Part shown: positions 15,777 through 24,013 of the stretch, one piece after another
Numbering within the stretch: position 1 is the stretch's first letter
How the letters are laid out: each line of letters begins with the position of its first letter
NCBI GenBank assembly: GCA_963775575.1
Contig: CAVZJG010000003.1
Location: forward strand, 372,001 to 436,000
Direction: 5' to 3'
Length of the DNA stretch: 64,000 nucleotides
Origin: Roseiarcus sp963775575
GTDB lineage: Bacteria; Pseudomonadota; Alphaproteobacteria; Rhizobiales; Beijerinckiaceae
Position numbers and translations under genes: made by a program
Notes under the pieces: generated by a model
What the model was told of the DNA's origin: nothing
The model's input: only the letters and a program-made list of their open reading frames with translations
Databases searched by the model: none

Positions 15777-17194
15777 ACCAGCCCCAAGACGCCGCCGCCG
15801 CGCTCGAAGCGCTCGCGCGCATCGTCGGCGCCGCGCACGTGCTCGCCGACCCGACGCTGATCGCTTCGAATCTGGAGGAACCGCGCGGCCTCTATTTCGG
15901 CAAGGCGCTGGCGCTGGCGCGCCCCGCCGATGCGCGCGAAGTCGCCGCCATTCTCGCCTTTTGCAACGCCGCGCGCATCGGGATCGTGCCGCAGGGCGGC
16001 AACACCGGCCTGGTCGGCGGCCAGACGCCCGACGCCAGCGGCACCGAGGTCATCCTCTCGCTGCAGCGGCTGAAGCGCATTCGCGAGATCGATGCCCTGT
16101 CCGACACGATGATCATCGAAGCGGGGGTGACGCTCGCCGAGGCGCAGCAGGCCGCGCTCGGCGCCGACCGGCTGTTTCCGCTTTCGCTCGCCTCCGAGGG
16201 GAGCTGCACCATCGGCGGCAATCTCGCCACCAACGCCGGCGGGGTCACGGTCATCGCCTACGGTGGCGCGCGCGACCTGACCACGGGAATCGAGGTCGCG
16301 CTCGCCGACGGGCGGATCGTCGACGCGCTCTCCAAGCTGCGCAAGGACAACACCGGCTACGACCTGAAAGACCTTTTCATCGGCGCCGAGGGCACGCTCG
16401 GCGTCATCACCGCCGCCGCGCTGAAGCTCTTCCCCCTGCCGCGTTCGCGCGCGACCGCTTTCGTCGGCCTCGCCGATCCCGCCAAGGCGCTGGCGTTGCT
16501 GCGCCTGGCGCGCGACCAGTTCGGCCAGGGCGTGACCAGCTTCGAACTGATGCCGCGCATCGGTCTCGATTTCGTGTTCGCCTACGCTCCCGCCGCGCGC
16601 GATCCGTTGCGCGCGCGCTGCGCCTGGTGCGTGCTGATCGAAGTCGCCTCGCAGGTCGCCGGCGGGCTCGACGAGGCGATGACCGACCTGCTCGGCGCCG
16701 CGCTCGAACGCGGGATCATCGAGGACGCGAGCCTTGCCGTTTCGCTCGAACAGCGCGCCGCCTTCTGGCGCATTCGCGAGAGCCTGCCCGACGCGCAAAA
16801 GCCGCAGGGCGGCTCGATCAAGCACGACGTCGCGGTGCCGGTGGGCGCCGCGCCGGCGTTTTTGCGCGAGGCGAGCGCGGCGGTCGAGGCGTTCATGCCC
16901 GGCGCGCGCGTCGTCGCGTTCGGCCACCTCGGCGACGGCAGCATCCACTTCAACGTCAGCCAGCCCGTCGGCGCCGACGCCGCCGCCTTCCTCGCGCAAT
17001 GGACGGCGATGAACGCGGTCGTGCACGCGGTCGTCGCGCGCCATAGCGGCTCGATTTCGGCCGAGCACGGCATCGGCCGGTTGAAGCGCGAGCTGCTGGC
17101 GCAGACCAAGGACCCGAACGCGCTCGACCTCATGCGCAAGATCAAGGCGATACTCGACCCCAACGGAATTTTGAACCCGGGCAAGGTTCTTTAA
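15773..17194 (+). CDS. FAD-linked dehydrogenase, GlcD/D-2-hydroxyacid type
   Basis: 473 residues with a GTG start in a GTGA overlap. The FAD-binding PCMH domain (residues 40-220) shows IVPQGGNTGLVGGQTPD, GCTIGGNLATNAGG-like text and KDNTGYDLKDLFIGAEGTLG. The C-terminal FAD-oxidase domain has FGHLGDGSIHFNVSQP and SISAEHGIGRLKRELL. This is the D-lactate / D-2-hydroxyglutarate dehydrogenase family, oxidising a D-2-hydroxyacid. No Fe-S domain is present, and the exact substrate is not predictable. It ends an operon with two RNA methyltransferases, an unexplained partnership. Confidence 0.88.
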   Translation: MNQPQDAAAALEALARIVGAAHVLADPTLIASNLEEPRGLYFGKALALARPADAREVAAILAFCNAARIGIVPQGGNTGLVGGQTPDASGTEVILSLQRLKRIREIDALSDTMIIEAGVTLAEAQQAALGADRLFPLSLASEGSCTIGGNLATNAGGVTVIAYGGARDLTTGIEVALADGRIVDALSKLRKDNTGYDLKDLFIGAEGTLGVITAAALKLFPLPRSRATAFVGLADPAKALALLRLARDQFGQGVTSFELMPRIGLDFVFAYAPAARDPLRARCAWCVLIEVASQVAGGLDEAMTDLLGAALERGIIEDASLAVSLEQRAAFWRIRESLPDAQKPQGGSIKHDVAVPVGAAPAFLREASAAVEAFMPGARVVAFGHLGDGSIHFNVSQPVGADAAAFLAQWTAMNAVVHAVVARHSGSISAEHGIGRLKRELLAQTKDPNALDLMRKIKAILDPNGILNPGKVL

Positions 17195-17265
17195 GGCGCC
17201 GCGCCGCGTTATGATGGCGGCGATTCGATTGATGCGAGGAGGCCGAGACGCGCGCGAGCCGCCCC

Positions 17266-18036
17266 GTGCGCCGCCGGACGGCGGCCGGACGACGCCGAGC
17301 CGGCGCGTTCGCGCTGTCGATCGTCGTCGGCCTGGCGGCCGGCGGCGCGCACGCGAACGCGTCTTGCGCCCCGCTGGAGTTCGGCGGCGCCGGTTACACC
17401 GTCTGCTCGTTCGACGCGCGGCGCGACGAAATCCGCCTCTATTGGAAGGATTCGACCGGCAAGCCCTACGCGAGTTTCGCCGCGCTCACGCAAGCGTTGC
17501 ACGCGCGCGGCCGCGCGCTGCGCTTCGCCATGAATGCGGGGATGTTCGAAGCCGACCTGTCGCCGGTCGGCCTCTACGTCGAGGACGGCAAGCGCGAGCA
17601 CGGAGCCGATACGCGCGAGGGCGCGAGCAATTTCCACCTGAAGCCGAACGGAATCTTCTGGGTCGGCGGCGGCGCGGCGGGCGTCATGGAGACCTCGCGC
17701 TATCTCGCCGATCCGCCGCCGGCGCGCTTCGCCACCCAGTCCGGGCCGATGCTGGTGATCGACGGGCGCATCCATCCCAAGATCCTGCCGACGGGAACCT
17801 CGGAAAAGATCCGCAACGGCGTCTGCGTGCGCGAGGGAACGACCGCGATCTTCGCGATCTCCGCGGCGCCCGTCACCTTCTACGCCTTTGCGCTGCTGTT
17901 CCGCGACGCGCTTCGCTGCGCCGACGCGCTGTTCCTCGACGGCTCGGTGTCCTCGCTCTATGCCCCCGAGCTCGGGCGCGACGACGAACTCTCGCCGCTC
18001 GGCCCGATCGTCGGCGTCAGCGCGCCGGCGCCGTGA
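17266..18036 (+). CDS. Phosphodiester glycosidase-like (NAGPA/DUF2233) exported protein
   Basis: 256 residues, GTG start. An Arg-rich n-region and hydrophobic core (GAFALSIVVGLAAGGAHANA) form a Sec signal peptide, so it is periplasmic. The domain shows RFAMNAGMF, SNFHLKPNGIFWV, ATQSGPMLVIDG and FLDGSVSSLYAPEL, the pattern of PF09992 (phosphodiester glycosidase family). The bacterial substrate is unknown. It lies 71 bases after the dehydrogenase. Confidence 0.85.
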   Translation: MRRRTAAGRRRAGAFALSIVVGLAAGGAHANASCAPLEFGGAGYTVCSFDARRDEIRLYWKDSTGKPYASFAALTQALHARGRALRFAMNAGMFEADLSPVGLYVEDGKREHGADTREGASNFHLKPNGIFWVGGGAAGVMETSRYLADPPPARFATQSGPMLVIDGRIHPKILPTGTSEKIRNGVCVREGTTAIFAISAAPVTFYAFALLFRDALRCADALFLDGSVSSLYAPELGRDDELSPLGPIVGVSAPAP

Positions 18037-18117
18037 GGGCCGGTTGGACTTCGATTCCAAGGAAATCCGCGCCGATCCGCGGCGCGTTCGCCGTCGGCCT
18101 GGGCCTGTCGACTTCGG

Positions 18118-18804
18118 TCATTTCGGCAGGCCGTCGTCGCGGTAGAGAAAATCCTGGCTGCGCGCCGCGCTCGGCTCGCGCGCGCCCGGCAGGCTGCGGT
18201 CGCCCGCGCCGAGCGCGCGTTGCATCAGCGGCGTGTCGACCCAGCGGCCGAACTTGAAGCCGACCGCGCGCAGCGTTCCCACGTGTTCGAAGCCGAAGCG
18301 CCGATGCAGCGCGATCGAGGCGCGATTGGCGCTGTCGCCGATGATCGCCACCATCTGTCGCCACGGACCGGCTTCGCATCGCTGGATCAGCTCGCCGAGC
18401 AGCGCCGCGCCCAGGCCTCGGCCGTGAAGGCCGTCGGCGACATAGACCGAGTCTTCCAACGTGTAGCGATAGGCGGGGCGCGTGTGATAGGGGCTCGCGT
18501 AGCAGTAGCCGACGATCCGGCCCCCCATCTCCGCCACGAGATACGGCGCGCCGATAACGAGCGACCGGCGCCGCCGCGCCATCATGTCCTCGAGAGAGGG
18601 TGGCGTTTCCTCGAACGTCGCCAGCGCGTTGAGCACATAGTGGGCGTAAATCCGCTGCACCGCCGGCATGTCCGCCTCGCTGGCGTTGCGGACGACGAAC
18701 TCGGCGGCGGGCGCGGCGCGCGGCGAACGATGCTCCGCCAATTTCTCAAAACTCCCGGATCGCCGCGAAGGCCTTGCCAGCGCGGCTCGTTGCCGGTGGG
18801 CCAC
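18118..18804 (-). CDS. GNAT N-acetyltransferase, phosphinothricin-acetyltransferase-like
   Basis: 228 residues in the longest frame; the domain starts near residue 35 (FVVRNASEADMPAVQRIYAH), so the true start may be further in. The acetyl-CoA loop is GLHGRGLGAALLGEL, preceded by TLEDSVYVAD and followed by SIALHRRFGFEHVGTLRAVG and the KFGRWVDTPLMQR typical of the Pat/YwnH branch. The substrate could be phosphinothricin, methionine sulfoximine or another small amine. Convergent with the phosphodiester glycosidase-like gene. Confidence 0.85.
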   Translation of the reverse strand: MAHRQRAALARPSRRSGSFEKLAEHRSPRAAPAAEFVVRNASEADMPAVQRIYAHYVLNALATFEETPPSLEDMMARRRRSLVIGAPYLVAEMGGRIVGYCYASPYHTRPAYRYTLEDSVYVADGLHGRGLGAALLGELIQRCEAGPWRQMVAIIGDSANRASIALHRRFGFEHVGTLRAVGFKFGRWVDTPLMQRALGAGDRSLPGAREPSAARSQDFLYRDDGLPK

Positions 18805-18885
18805 GCGATTCTGGCCGCGACGCCGTCGCTGCGCAACAGGAGAATTTTCTTGCCTCGCCCTCGCGCCGCGCGCGCCTTCCGGCGG

Positions 18886-19434
18886 TTAATTCTGTGTCTT
18901 CGCCAGCTCGACGAAGGTCAAATCCGTATGCAGCGCGACGGCGAAGACCTGGAAAGGCGCGTCGAACTCGCTCGGCAAGTCGGCGTGAAGGCGCGCAGCG
19001 AAGAATTTCCTCGGCCCTGCCGAGCCGAGCGCCTCGCCCTGCCCTTGGCGATAGAGGTCGTAGAGGCGGGAAAGGGCCGAGCGCCGGCGCAATTCGAACG
19101 CCTCCTCGCCGCGCGCGATCAGCCGGCCGGCCGCTCCTTTGCTCTCGGCCCGCGCGAGGACGGCGCCGCCCGCGTCTCTCAGCGCCACCGGATTCGCCGG
19201 CGGCTTCTCGCCGCCGGAGAGCTTGCGCAACGCCGCCTGGCAGAGGGCCTCGTCTCGCCGCGCGCGTTCCCGCGCGGCGGTGAAAGCCTGCCCGCGAACC
19301 GTCAGCGTCGCGCTCTCCGACTTGACGTCGTAGACGAGCGCGCCGATCGCCTCGTCCGCCTCATAGATGTCGTAGCGCACGTCGCGGCTGAAGCGGTTCG
19401 TGGCGTCGCGCTTGGTCGGGCGGGCCTCCAGCAT
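18886..19434 (-). CDS. Hypothetical cytoplasmic protein (182 aa)
   Basis: From the ATG at 19434 (MLEARPTKRDATNRFSRDVR) to a TAA at 18886. There is no signal peptide or membrane segment, and no family is recognised. The C-terminus LHTDLTFVELAKTQN and regular charged helices (QAFTAARERARRDEALCQAA) look like a real protein. Opposite-strand frames are poorer. Its neighbours (GNAT, NRAMP) give no hint of function. Confidence 0.6.
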   Translation of the reverse strand: MLEARPTKRDATNRFSRDVRYDIYEADEAIGALVYDVKSESATLTVRGQAFTAARERARRDEALCQAALRKLSGGEKPPANPVALRDAGGAVLARAESKGAAGRLIARGEEAFELRRRSALSRLYDLYRQGQGEALGSAGPRKFFAARLHADLPSEFDAPFQVFAVALHTDLTFVELAKTQN

Positions 19435-19701
19435 GGTCGGTCCTCTCGAATCGAAACGGCCCGCAACCCTAGCCGGACGCCGACGAATTGGCGAATGGCG
19501 CTGTTCCCGGCCGGCGTCCGCTCGAACAGGGCCGGAAGGGCCGGGCGTCGGCGCGCCTGAAGCGAATCCCCGCGATCCCGCGCCTCTGTGCTGCGGGAAG
19601 ACCATAGAGCTTGAAGAATTATTCGGGAATCGCTTTGGGGAGCGCCGAACATGCGCTATGGGCGGCGTCGCTGGATTCCTCTCCTTACGAAAGCACGCTG
19701 C

Positions 19702-20945
19702 ATGACCTCTGGCCCCGCCGCCCTTCCGTTCGCCGGTTGGCGGCGCTTTCTCGTCGTCGTCGGGCCGGGTCTGGTGGTGATGCTCGCGGACACCGACGCC
19801 GGCAGCGTCATCACCGCGGCGCAGAGCGGCGCCCAATGGGGCTATCGGCTGCTGGCGCTGCAGTTCGCGCTCATCCCGATCCTCTACATCGTCCAGGAAC
19901 TGACGGTGCGGCTCGGCGTGGCGACCGGCAAGGGGCAAGTCGAGCTCATCGCCCGGCATTTCGGCCGCGCCTGGGCGTGGTTCTCGGCAGCGACGCTGAT
20001 CGTTTCCTGCGTCGGCGCGCTGCTCAGCGAATTCTCGGGGATCGCGGGCGTCGGCGCGATGATCGGCCTCCCCGTTCCCGTGACCCTGGCGCTGGTGGTG
20101 AGCGCGCTGCTGATCATGGCCTGGACGCGCAGCTACCTCTCGGTCGAGCGCATCGCCATCGCGGTCGGCGGGTTCGAACTGGTGTTCCTCGTCGTGGCGT
20201 TCTTGGCGCGCCCAAGCCTCGGCGAAATCGCCTCCGGCTCGCTGGCGATCCCGCTCGGCGACCCGAAATACCTCTATCTCGCCTCCGCCAACATCGGCGC
20301 CGTGATCATGCCTTGGATGGTGTTCTTCCAGCAATCCTCGATCGTGGAAAAGAAGCTGAAGGCCGGCGATCTTCGCGCCGCGCGGCTCGACACCGCCGCG
20401 GGCGCCGTGTTCGACTCGAGCTCATCATGGCGGCGGTCCTCGTCGCCGTCGCCGCGACGCTGGGCAAGGCGGGCGGCGCACACGCGCTCGACACGGTGGA
20501 GGAAATCAGCCAGGCGATCACGCCCTTTCTCGGCAAGATCGGCGGCGACGTTCTCTTCGCCCTGGGGATGAGCGGCTCGGCGCTGGTCGCCACCATCGTG
20601 GTGACCCTGACCGCGGCGCGCACGCTCGCCGAACTTCTCGGCGTCAACCACAGCCTCGACCAGGCGCCCGCCGAGGCGCCCTGGTTCTACGGCGCCTACG
20701 CCGCCGCGCTGGTCTTCGGCGCGCTCGTCGTCGGCTCGGGCGTCAATCTCGTCGCCTTGAGCGTCGGCGTCCAGGTGTTGAACGCGCTGCTGCTGCCGAT
20801 CGTGCTGACGTTCCTGTTTCTGCTCGCCCGGCGGGCGCCCGAGCCGTTCCGGCTGCAAGGCGCCTACGCGGGCGTCGCCGCCGCCCTCATCGCGGCGACG
20901 ACGCTGTTCGGCGTCTACGCCGGCCTCGCCGGGCTGTGGGGATAG
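19702..20945 (+). CDS. NRAMP-family divalent metal transporter, frameshifted
   Basis: About 414 codons in total. The N-terminal part (from MTSGPAALPFAGWRR) shows VVGPGLVVMLADTDAGSVIT, the NRAMP metal-binding helix with the D-x-x-A/S-G pattern, and further helices to about residue 235. After AARLDTAAGAVF the reading continues in another frame as LELIMAAVLVAVAATLGKAG to the TAG at 20945. The sum is 3n+2, so one base has been lost (or two gained) near 20411-20425. Intact relatives would take up Mn2+ or Fe2+ at the inner membrane. A sequencing error and a true pseudogene are both possible. Confidence 0.8.
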
Positions 20946-20964
20946 AGCAAGCCGCCGTTCGGCT

Positions 20965-22443
20965 GTTAGCGCAACGTGAGAATGTCCCCTTTTAGCAACG
21001 TGAGAATGTCCCCTTTGGCGGTTGTGTCGGAGGGGCGTTTTCATGGTGGAGGGGATATTGGGGATGAGCGCTGTCGAGCGGCAACGGGCGTTTGTGGTTC
21101 GGCAAGTTTGCGAGGGTGTGCTTTCGCAGGTTGTTGCGGCGGAGCGGCTTTCGCTCGGGGTGCGGCAGGTCAAGCGGCTTGTGCGGGTTTGGCGGGCTCG
21201 GGGCGATCGGGGGCTGATTTCGCGCCAGCGGGGGCGGGTTTCGCCGCGGCGGATGGCGGCGGGGCTGCGCTCGCGGATCGCCGGGCTGTTGCGGGACAAA
21301 TATCGTGATTTCGGCGCGACGCTGGCGGCCGAGAAGCTCGGCGAGCTGGAGGGGATCGCGGTGTCGCGCGAGTTCGTTCGCCGTTTGCAGATCGCTCTCG
21401 GGCTTTCGCGGGCGAAGCGGCGGCGGACGCGGCGGGTTCATCAGCCGCGCGAGCGGCGCCGGCGCTTTGGCGAACTGGTTCAAATCGACGGCAGCCCGCA
21501 CGATTGGTTGGAGGGGCGCGGCCCGCGCTGCACGCTGATCGTGTTCGTCGACGACGCGACCAGCCGGTTGACGGCGCTGCAATTTGCGCCGAGCGAGACG
21601 ACGAAGGCCTATCTTGGCGCGCTGAAGGCGCATGTTCTCGCGCACGGGCTTCCGCTCGCCTTTTACAGCGACCGGCACGGCATCTTCCGCGTCAACGCCA
21701 AGGAAGCGGCCGGCGGCGACGGCCTGACCGAGTTCGGCCGGGTGGCCGAGCGCCTCAGAATCGAGCTCATCCAGGCTTCGACGCCGCAAGCCAAGGGCCG
21801 GGTCGAGCGCGCCAATCAGACTTTGCAGGACCGGCTGGTCAAGGAGATGCGGCTGCGCGGGATATCGGACCTGGCGGCGGCGCAGGCCTTCGCGCCCGCG
21901 TTCATCGCGCTGTGGAACGCGAAGTTCGCCAGGCCGCCGCAAGACGCCTCATCGGCGCATCGGCCGTGGGCGGCGACGCCCGAGGCGCTCGACGAAGCCC
22001 TGGCGCGGCGCGAGGAGCGCACCCTGTCCAAAGCCCTGACCTTCAGCTGCGGCGGCAAACTCTATTGCATCAAGACGACCGGCCCCGGCGCGGCGCTGCG
22101 CGGCGCGCGCGTCACCCTCCATCACTTCGTCGATGGCCAGATGCGCGTCGCCTACAAGGGCCGCGCCTTGCCCTACACCCATTTCAAGACCCGGCCCGGC
22201 CCCGAGCCCGCCGAGGATGAAAAGACCCTCGATGCGCGCCTCGACGCCATCATCGCCGCCAGCGCCGCCCGGCCGCGCGCCCAAACCGTCGTGGCGCAAG
22301 GGTGTGGATAACGACGGGCTTCGCTACGGCGCTGTCGGGGCGCGCTCAGCCCGTCGTTGCCCACACCCACCCGACCCGCGGCAAAAGCCAAAAGGGGACA
22401 TTCTCACGTTGCTGTAAGAGGGGACATTCTCATGTTGCGTTGA
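20965..22443 (+). mobile_element. IS1202-group (ISNCY-type) insertion sequence, 1479 bp
   Basis: It is flanked by a perfect 17-bp direct repeat CAAGCCGCCGTTCGGCT (20948-20964 and 22444-22460). The ends are inverted, and each end holds two tandem copies of a GCAACGTGAGAATGTCCCC unit (left 20970-21017, right 22391-22437). One transposase gene fills the middle. The duplicated target is itself a hairpin (AAGCCG/CGGCTT), three bases after the NRAMP stop. Confidence 0.88.
21043..22311 (+). CDS. ISNCY/IS1202-type transposase
   Basis: 422 residues. The start is the ATG at 21043, with GGAGGGG upstream. The N-terminal helix-turn-helix is LSQVVAAERLSLGVRQVKRL, followed by an Arg-rich linker. The rve-type DDE core shows LVQIDGSPHDWLEG (Asp), LPLAFYSDRHGIF (Asp) and STPQAKGRVERANQTLQDRL (Glu). 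The C-terminal LSKALTFSCGGKLY segment is usual for this family. Intact, so the element may be active. Confidence 0.92.
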   Translation: MVEGILGMSAVERQRAFVVRQVCEGVLSQVVAAERLSLGVRQVKRLVRVWRARGDRGLISRQRGRVSPRRMAAGLRSRIAGLLRDKYRDFGATLAAEKLGELEGIAVSREFVRRLQIALGLSRAKRRRTRRVHQPRERRRRFGELVQIDGSPHDWLEGRGPRCTLIVFVDDATSRLTALQFAPSETTKAYLGALKAHVLAHGLPLAFYSDRHGIFRVNAKEAAGGDGLTEFGRVAERLRIELIQASTPQAKGRVERANQTLQDRLVKEMRLRGISDLAAAQAFAPAFIALWNAKFARPPQDASSAHRPWAATPEALDEALARREERTLSKALTFSCGGKLYCIKTTGPGAALRGARVTLHHFVDGQMRVAYKGRALPYTHFKTRPGPEPAEDEKTLDARLDAIIAASAARPRAQTVVAQGCG

Positions 22444-22579
22444 CAAGCCGCCGTTCGGCTTGACTTCCCGCTTCTCCCGACTATGGTGCCGCGCAACTGG
22501 CGCCGGCGGGGTCTCCCGAGGGCGCTGTTTCGTTTTTCCCCGGCGCCGCTCGACGCCGCGCTAGCTCGGACGCTCGGAT

Positions 22580-22747
22580 ATGGCCAAGGCCGCCTCGCTC
22601 AAGATCAAGCTGCTGTCGACGGCGGACACCGGCTATTTCTACGTGACCAAGAAGAACGCCCGCACCAAGACGGAGAAGTTCAAGTTCATGAAATACGATC
22701 CCGTCGTGCGCAAGCACGTCGAGTTCAAGGAGGCCAAGATCAAGTGA
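22580..22747 (+). CDS. rpmG: 50S ribosomal protein L33
   Basis: 55 residues: MAKAASLKIKLLSTADTGYF, then YVTKKNARTKTEKFKFMKYD and the C-terminal VRKHVEFKEAKIK, the alphaproteobacterial L33 without the zinc cysteines. Part of the large ribosomal subunit near the E site. It stands alone, followed by a clear terminator. The region just upstream, next to the IS target duplication, must hold its promoter. Confidence 0.97.
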   Translation: MAKAASLKIKLLSTADTGYFYVTKKNARTKTEKFKFMKYDPVVRKHVEFKEAKIK

Positions 22748-22777
22748 GCGCGCCCGCCGCGCTTGCGGTCGTTGCGA

Positions 22778-22806
22778 CGGGGCGCCTGCGGGCGCCCTTT
22801 TCTTTT
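22778..22806 (+). terminator. Rho-independent terminator of rpmG
   Basis: GGGCGCC and GGCGCCC arms around a short loop, followed by TTTTCTTTT. It lies 31 bases after the rpmG stop. Confidence 0.85.
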
Positions 22807-23048
22807 GCATTTCGCCTCGGACGAGCGGCGCCGTTTTGTCGCCGCGCTCGCCGAGCGCGGCTCGGCGAAGCCAGCGGCGATCGAGAGAGCCGCGGTCGGC
22901 GACCGCCGCTACAGAGGAGCCTCGCCCGAGGCCAGTCGCGCCTTCAACCCGGCGCGGGAGAGAAAAATCGCCCTCCTGCACGTGACCTGCCGAGGCGCGC
23001 AAGCGCGGGCCTGGACCGTCGGCATGGCGCCGTCGCGAACCGCCTCGG
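22807..23048. other. Intergenic stretch, no gene supported
   Basis: An open plus-strand frame runs through here (FASDERRRFVAALAERGSAK is its most protein-like part) but has no good start and overlaps the 3' end of the convergent hibernation-factor gene, so I do not call it. Confidence 0.4.
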
Positions 23049-23615
23049 CTAGCCGGGGCGGCGCTTGCCGATCGGGCGAACCGTGCTCGCCTGCGCGCCT
23101 TTTACGCCCTTCTCCTCGACGAAGCGGACCTCGGAGCCGATGGTCAAGCGGTCGAAAGCCCCGCCGAGAACAGCGTTGCGGTGAAAATAGATTTCACGAC
23201 CCTCCGCCGTTTCGATGAACCCGCAATCTTCCCCGGCGAGGAATTTCGTCACCCGGCCATGGCTCTCGGCCATGTGCTCCTTGACTTGGCCGCGCATATC
23301 GCGCGCGGCGTCCTCGATCTGCCGCACCGCCGCGTCGAAGGCCTCCCGGACCGCGACCAGCGGATGCTCGCGCTCGGGCGCGTCGCCGTGGGTCCTGGTG
23401 ACGATGACGTCGTGATGCTCGGGCATCGCGATTCGTACGTCGATTTTGAAGAGATCGCCTTGCCGGTGTCGCGTCTGCGGCCCGGAGATCGCCACATGAC
23501 AGCTCGTTATCCGATCGCTCAACCTTTCCAGGCGCTTCGCTTGCTTGGCGATCTCGGCTCGAATCTCTTCCGAGGGCTCGCAGTGTTGAAACGCGATCTC
23601 GATTGGCGTTTGCAT
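23049..23615 (-). CDS. Ribosome hibernation factor (S30AE/HPF) fused to a cold-shock domain
   Basis: 188 residues from MQTPIEIAFQHCEPSEEIRA; the ATG at 23615 has AAGGGGCAG just upstream. Residues 1-115 are an S30AE/HPF-like domain (IAKQAKRLERLSDRITSCHV, DLFKIDVRIAMPEH), which in HPF/YfiA binds the 30S decoding centre. Residues 125-188 form a cold-shock domain with GRVTKFLAGEDCGFIETAEG and EIYFHRNAVLGG, carrying the RNP-like aromatics. The fusion could tie ribosome inactivation to RNA binding under stress. It reads convergently toward rpmG. Confidence 0.85.
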   Translation of the reverse strand: MQTPIEIAFQHCEPSEEIRAEIAKQAKRLERLSDRITSCHVAISGPQTRHRQGDLFKIDVRIAMPEHHDVIVTRTHGDAPEREHPLVAVREAFDAAVRQIEDAARDMRGQVKEHMAESHGRVTKFLAGEDCGFIETAEGREIYFHRNAVLGGAFDRLTIGSEVRFVEEKGVKGAQASTVRPIGKRRPG

Positions 23616-23748
23616 ATGACTGCCCCTTCCTTCTGGAACGGCTTTGCTGCGCCGCTGATCGGCCCCGCTCGGCGGGTCGAGTCGAATGTTAGGGCGCCGA
23701 GCCCCTCGGCGCCAGCGCGGGCCCTCCGGCAATGCGACGATCCCCGCC

Positions 23749-23878
23749 GTCGATCTCTTGGAAGCAAAACTTCCGACCGTGAGGACCTGTCAAGGACTTT
23801 AGCCGCTGCGCGGCGGCGCGAAATGCCGTCCTTGACAGGTGCTCACGGTCGGAAAAAGAAGCTATCCAAGAGGTCGAC
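23749..23878. repeat. Long palindromic repeat with about 50-bp arms
   Basis: Arms at about 23749-23797 and 23828-23878 share TTCCGACCGTGAG, CACCTGTCAAGGAC and CTCTTGG segments in inverted order with small bulges. The core resembles sequences at 51588 and 63287. The rest of 23616-24013 shows no gene. Confidence 0.8.
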
Positions 23879-24013
23879 GGCGCGCTGTGTCGATGGCGCC
23901 GAGCGTTTGTCGACCCCGGTTCGCAGCCCCGCGCGAATTGGCCCTGCCGCCCCAACGCCAAATCAGGCCAATCGATCCGACAAGCTTGCAAGAGCCCAGA
24001 CTCGCCGGCGCTT

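Noticed and set aside
19600..19701. GGGGAGCGCCG...TGGGCGGCG upstream of the NRAMP gene, considered as a yybP-ykoY manganese riboswitch
   Set aside because: Only a few bases resemble the conserved loops and the order and spacing do not fit; not called.
18886..20334. Single long minus-strand frame of 482 codons
   Set aside because: Its upstream part is antisense to the NRAMP gene; only the part from the ATG at 19434 looks like a protein.
22763..23218. Plus-strand open frame after rpmG
   Set aside because: No convincing start or ribosome-binding site, overlaps a strong terminator and the convergent hibernation-factor gene, and no family is recognised.
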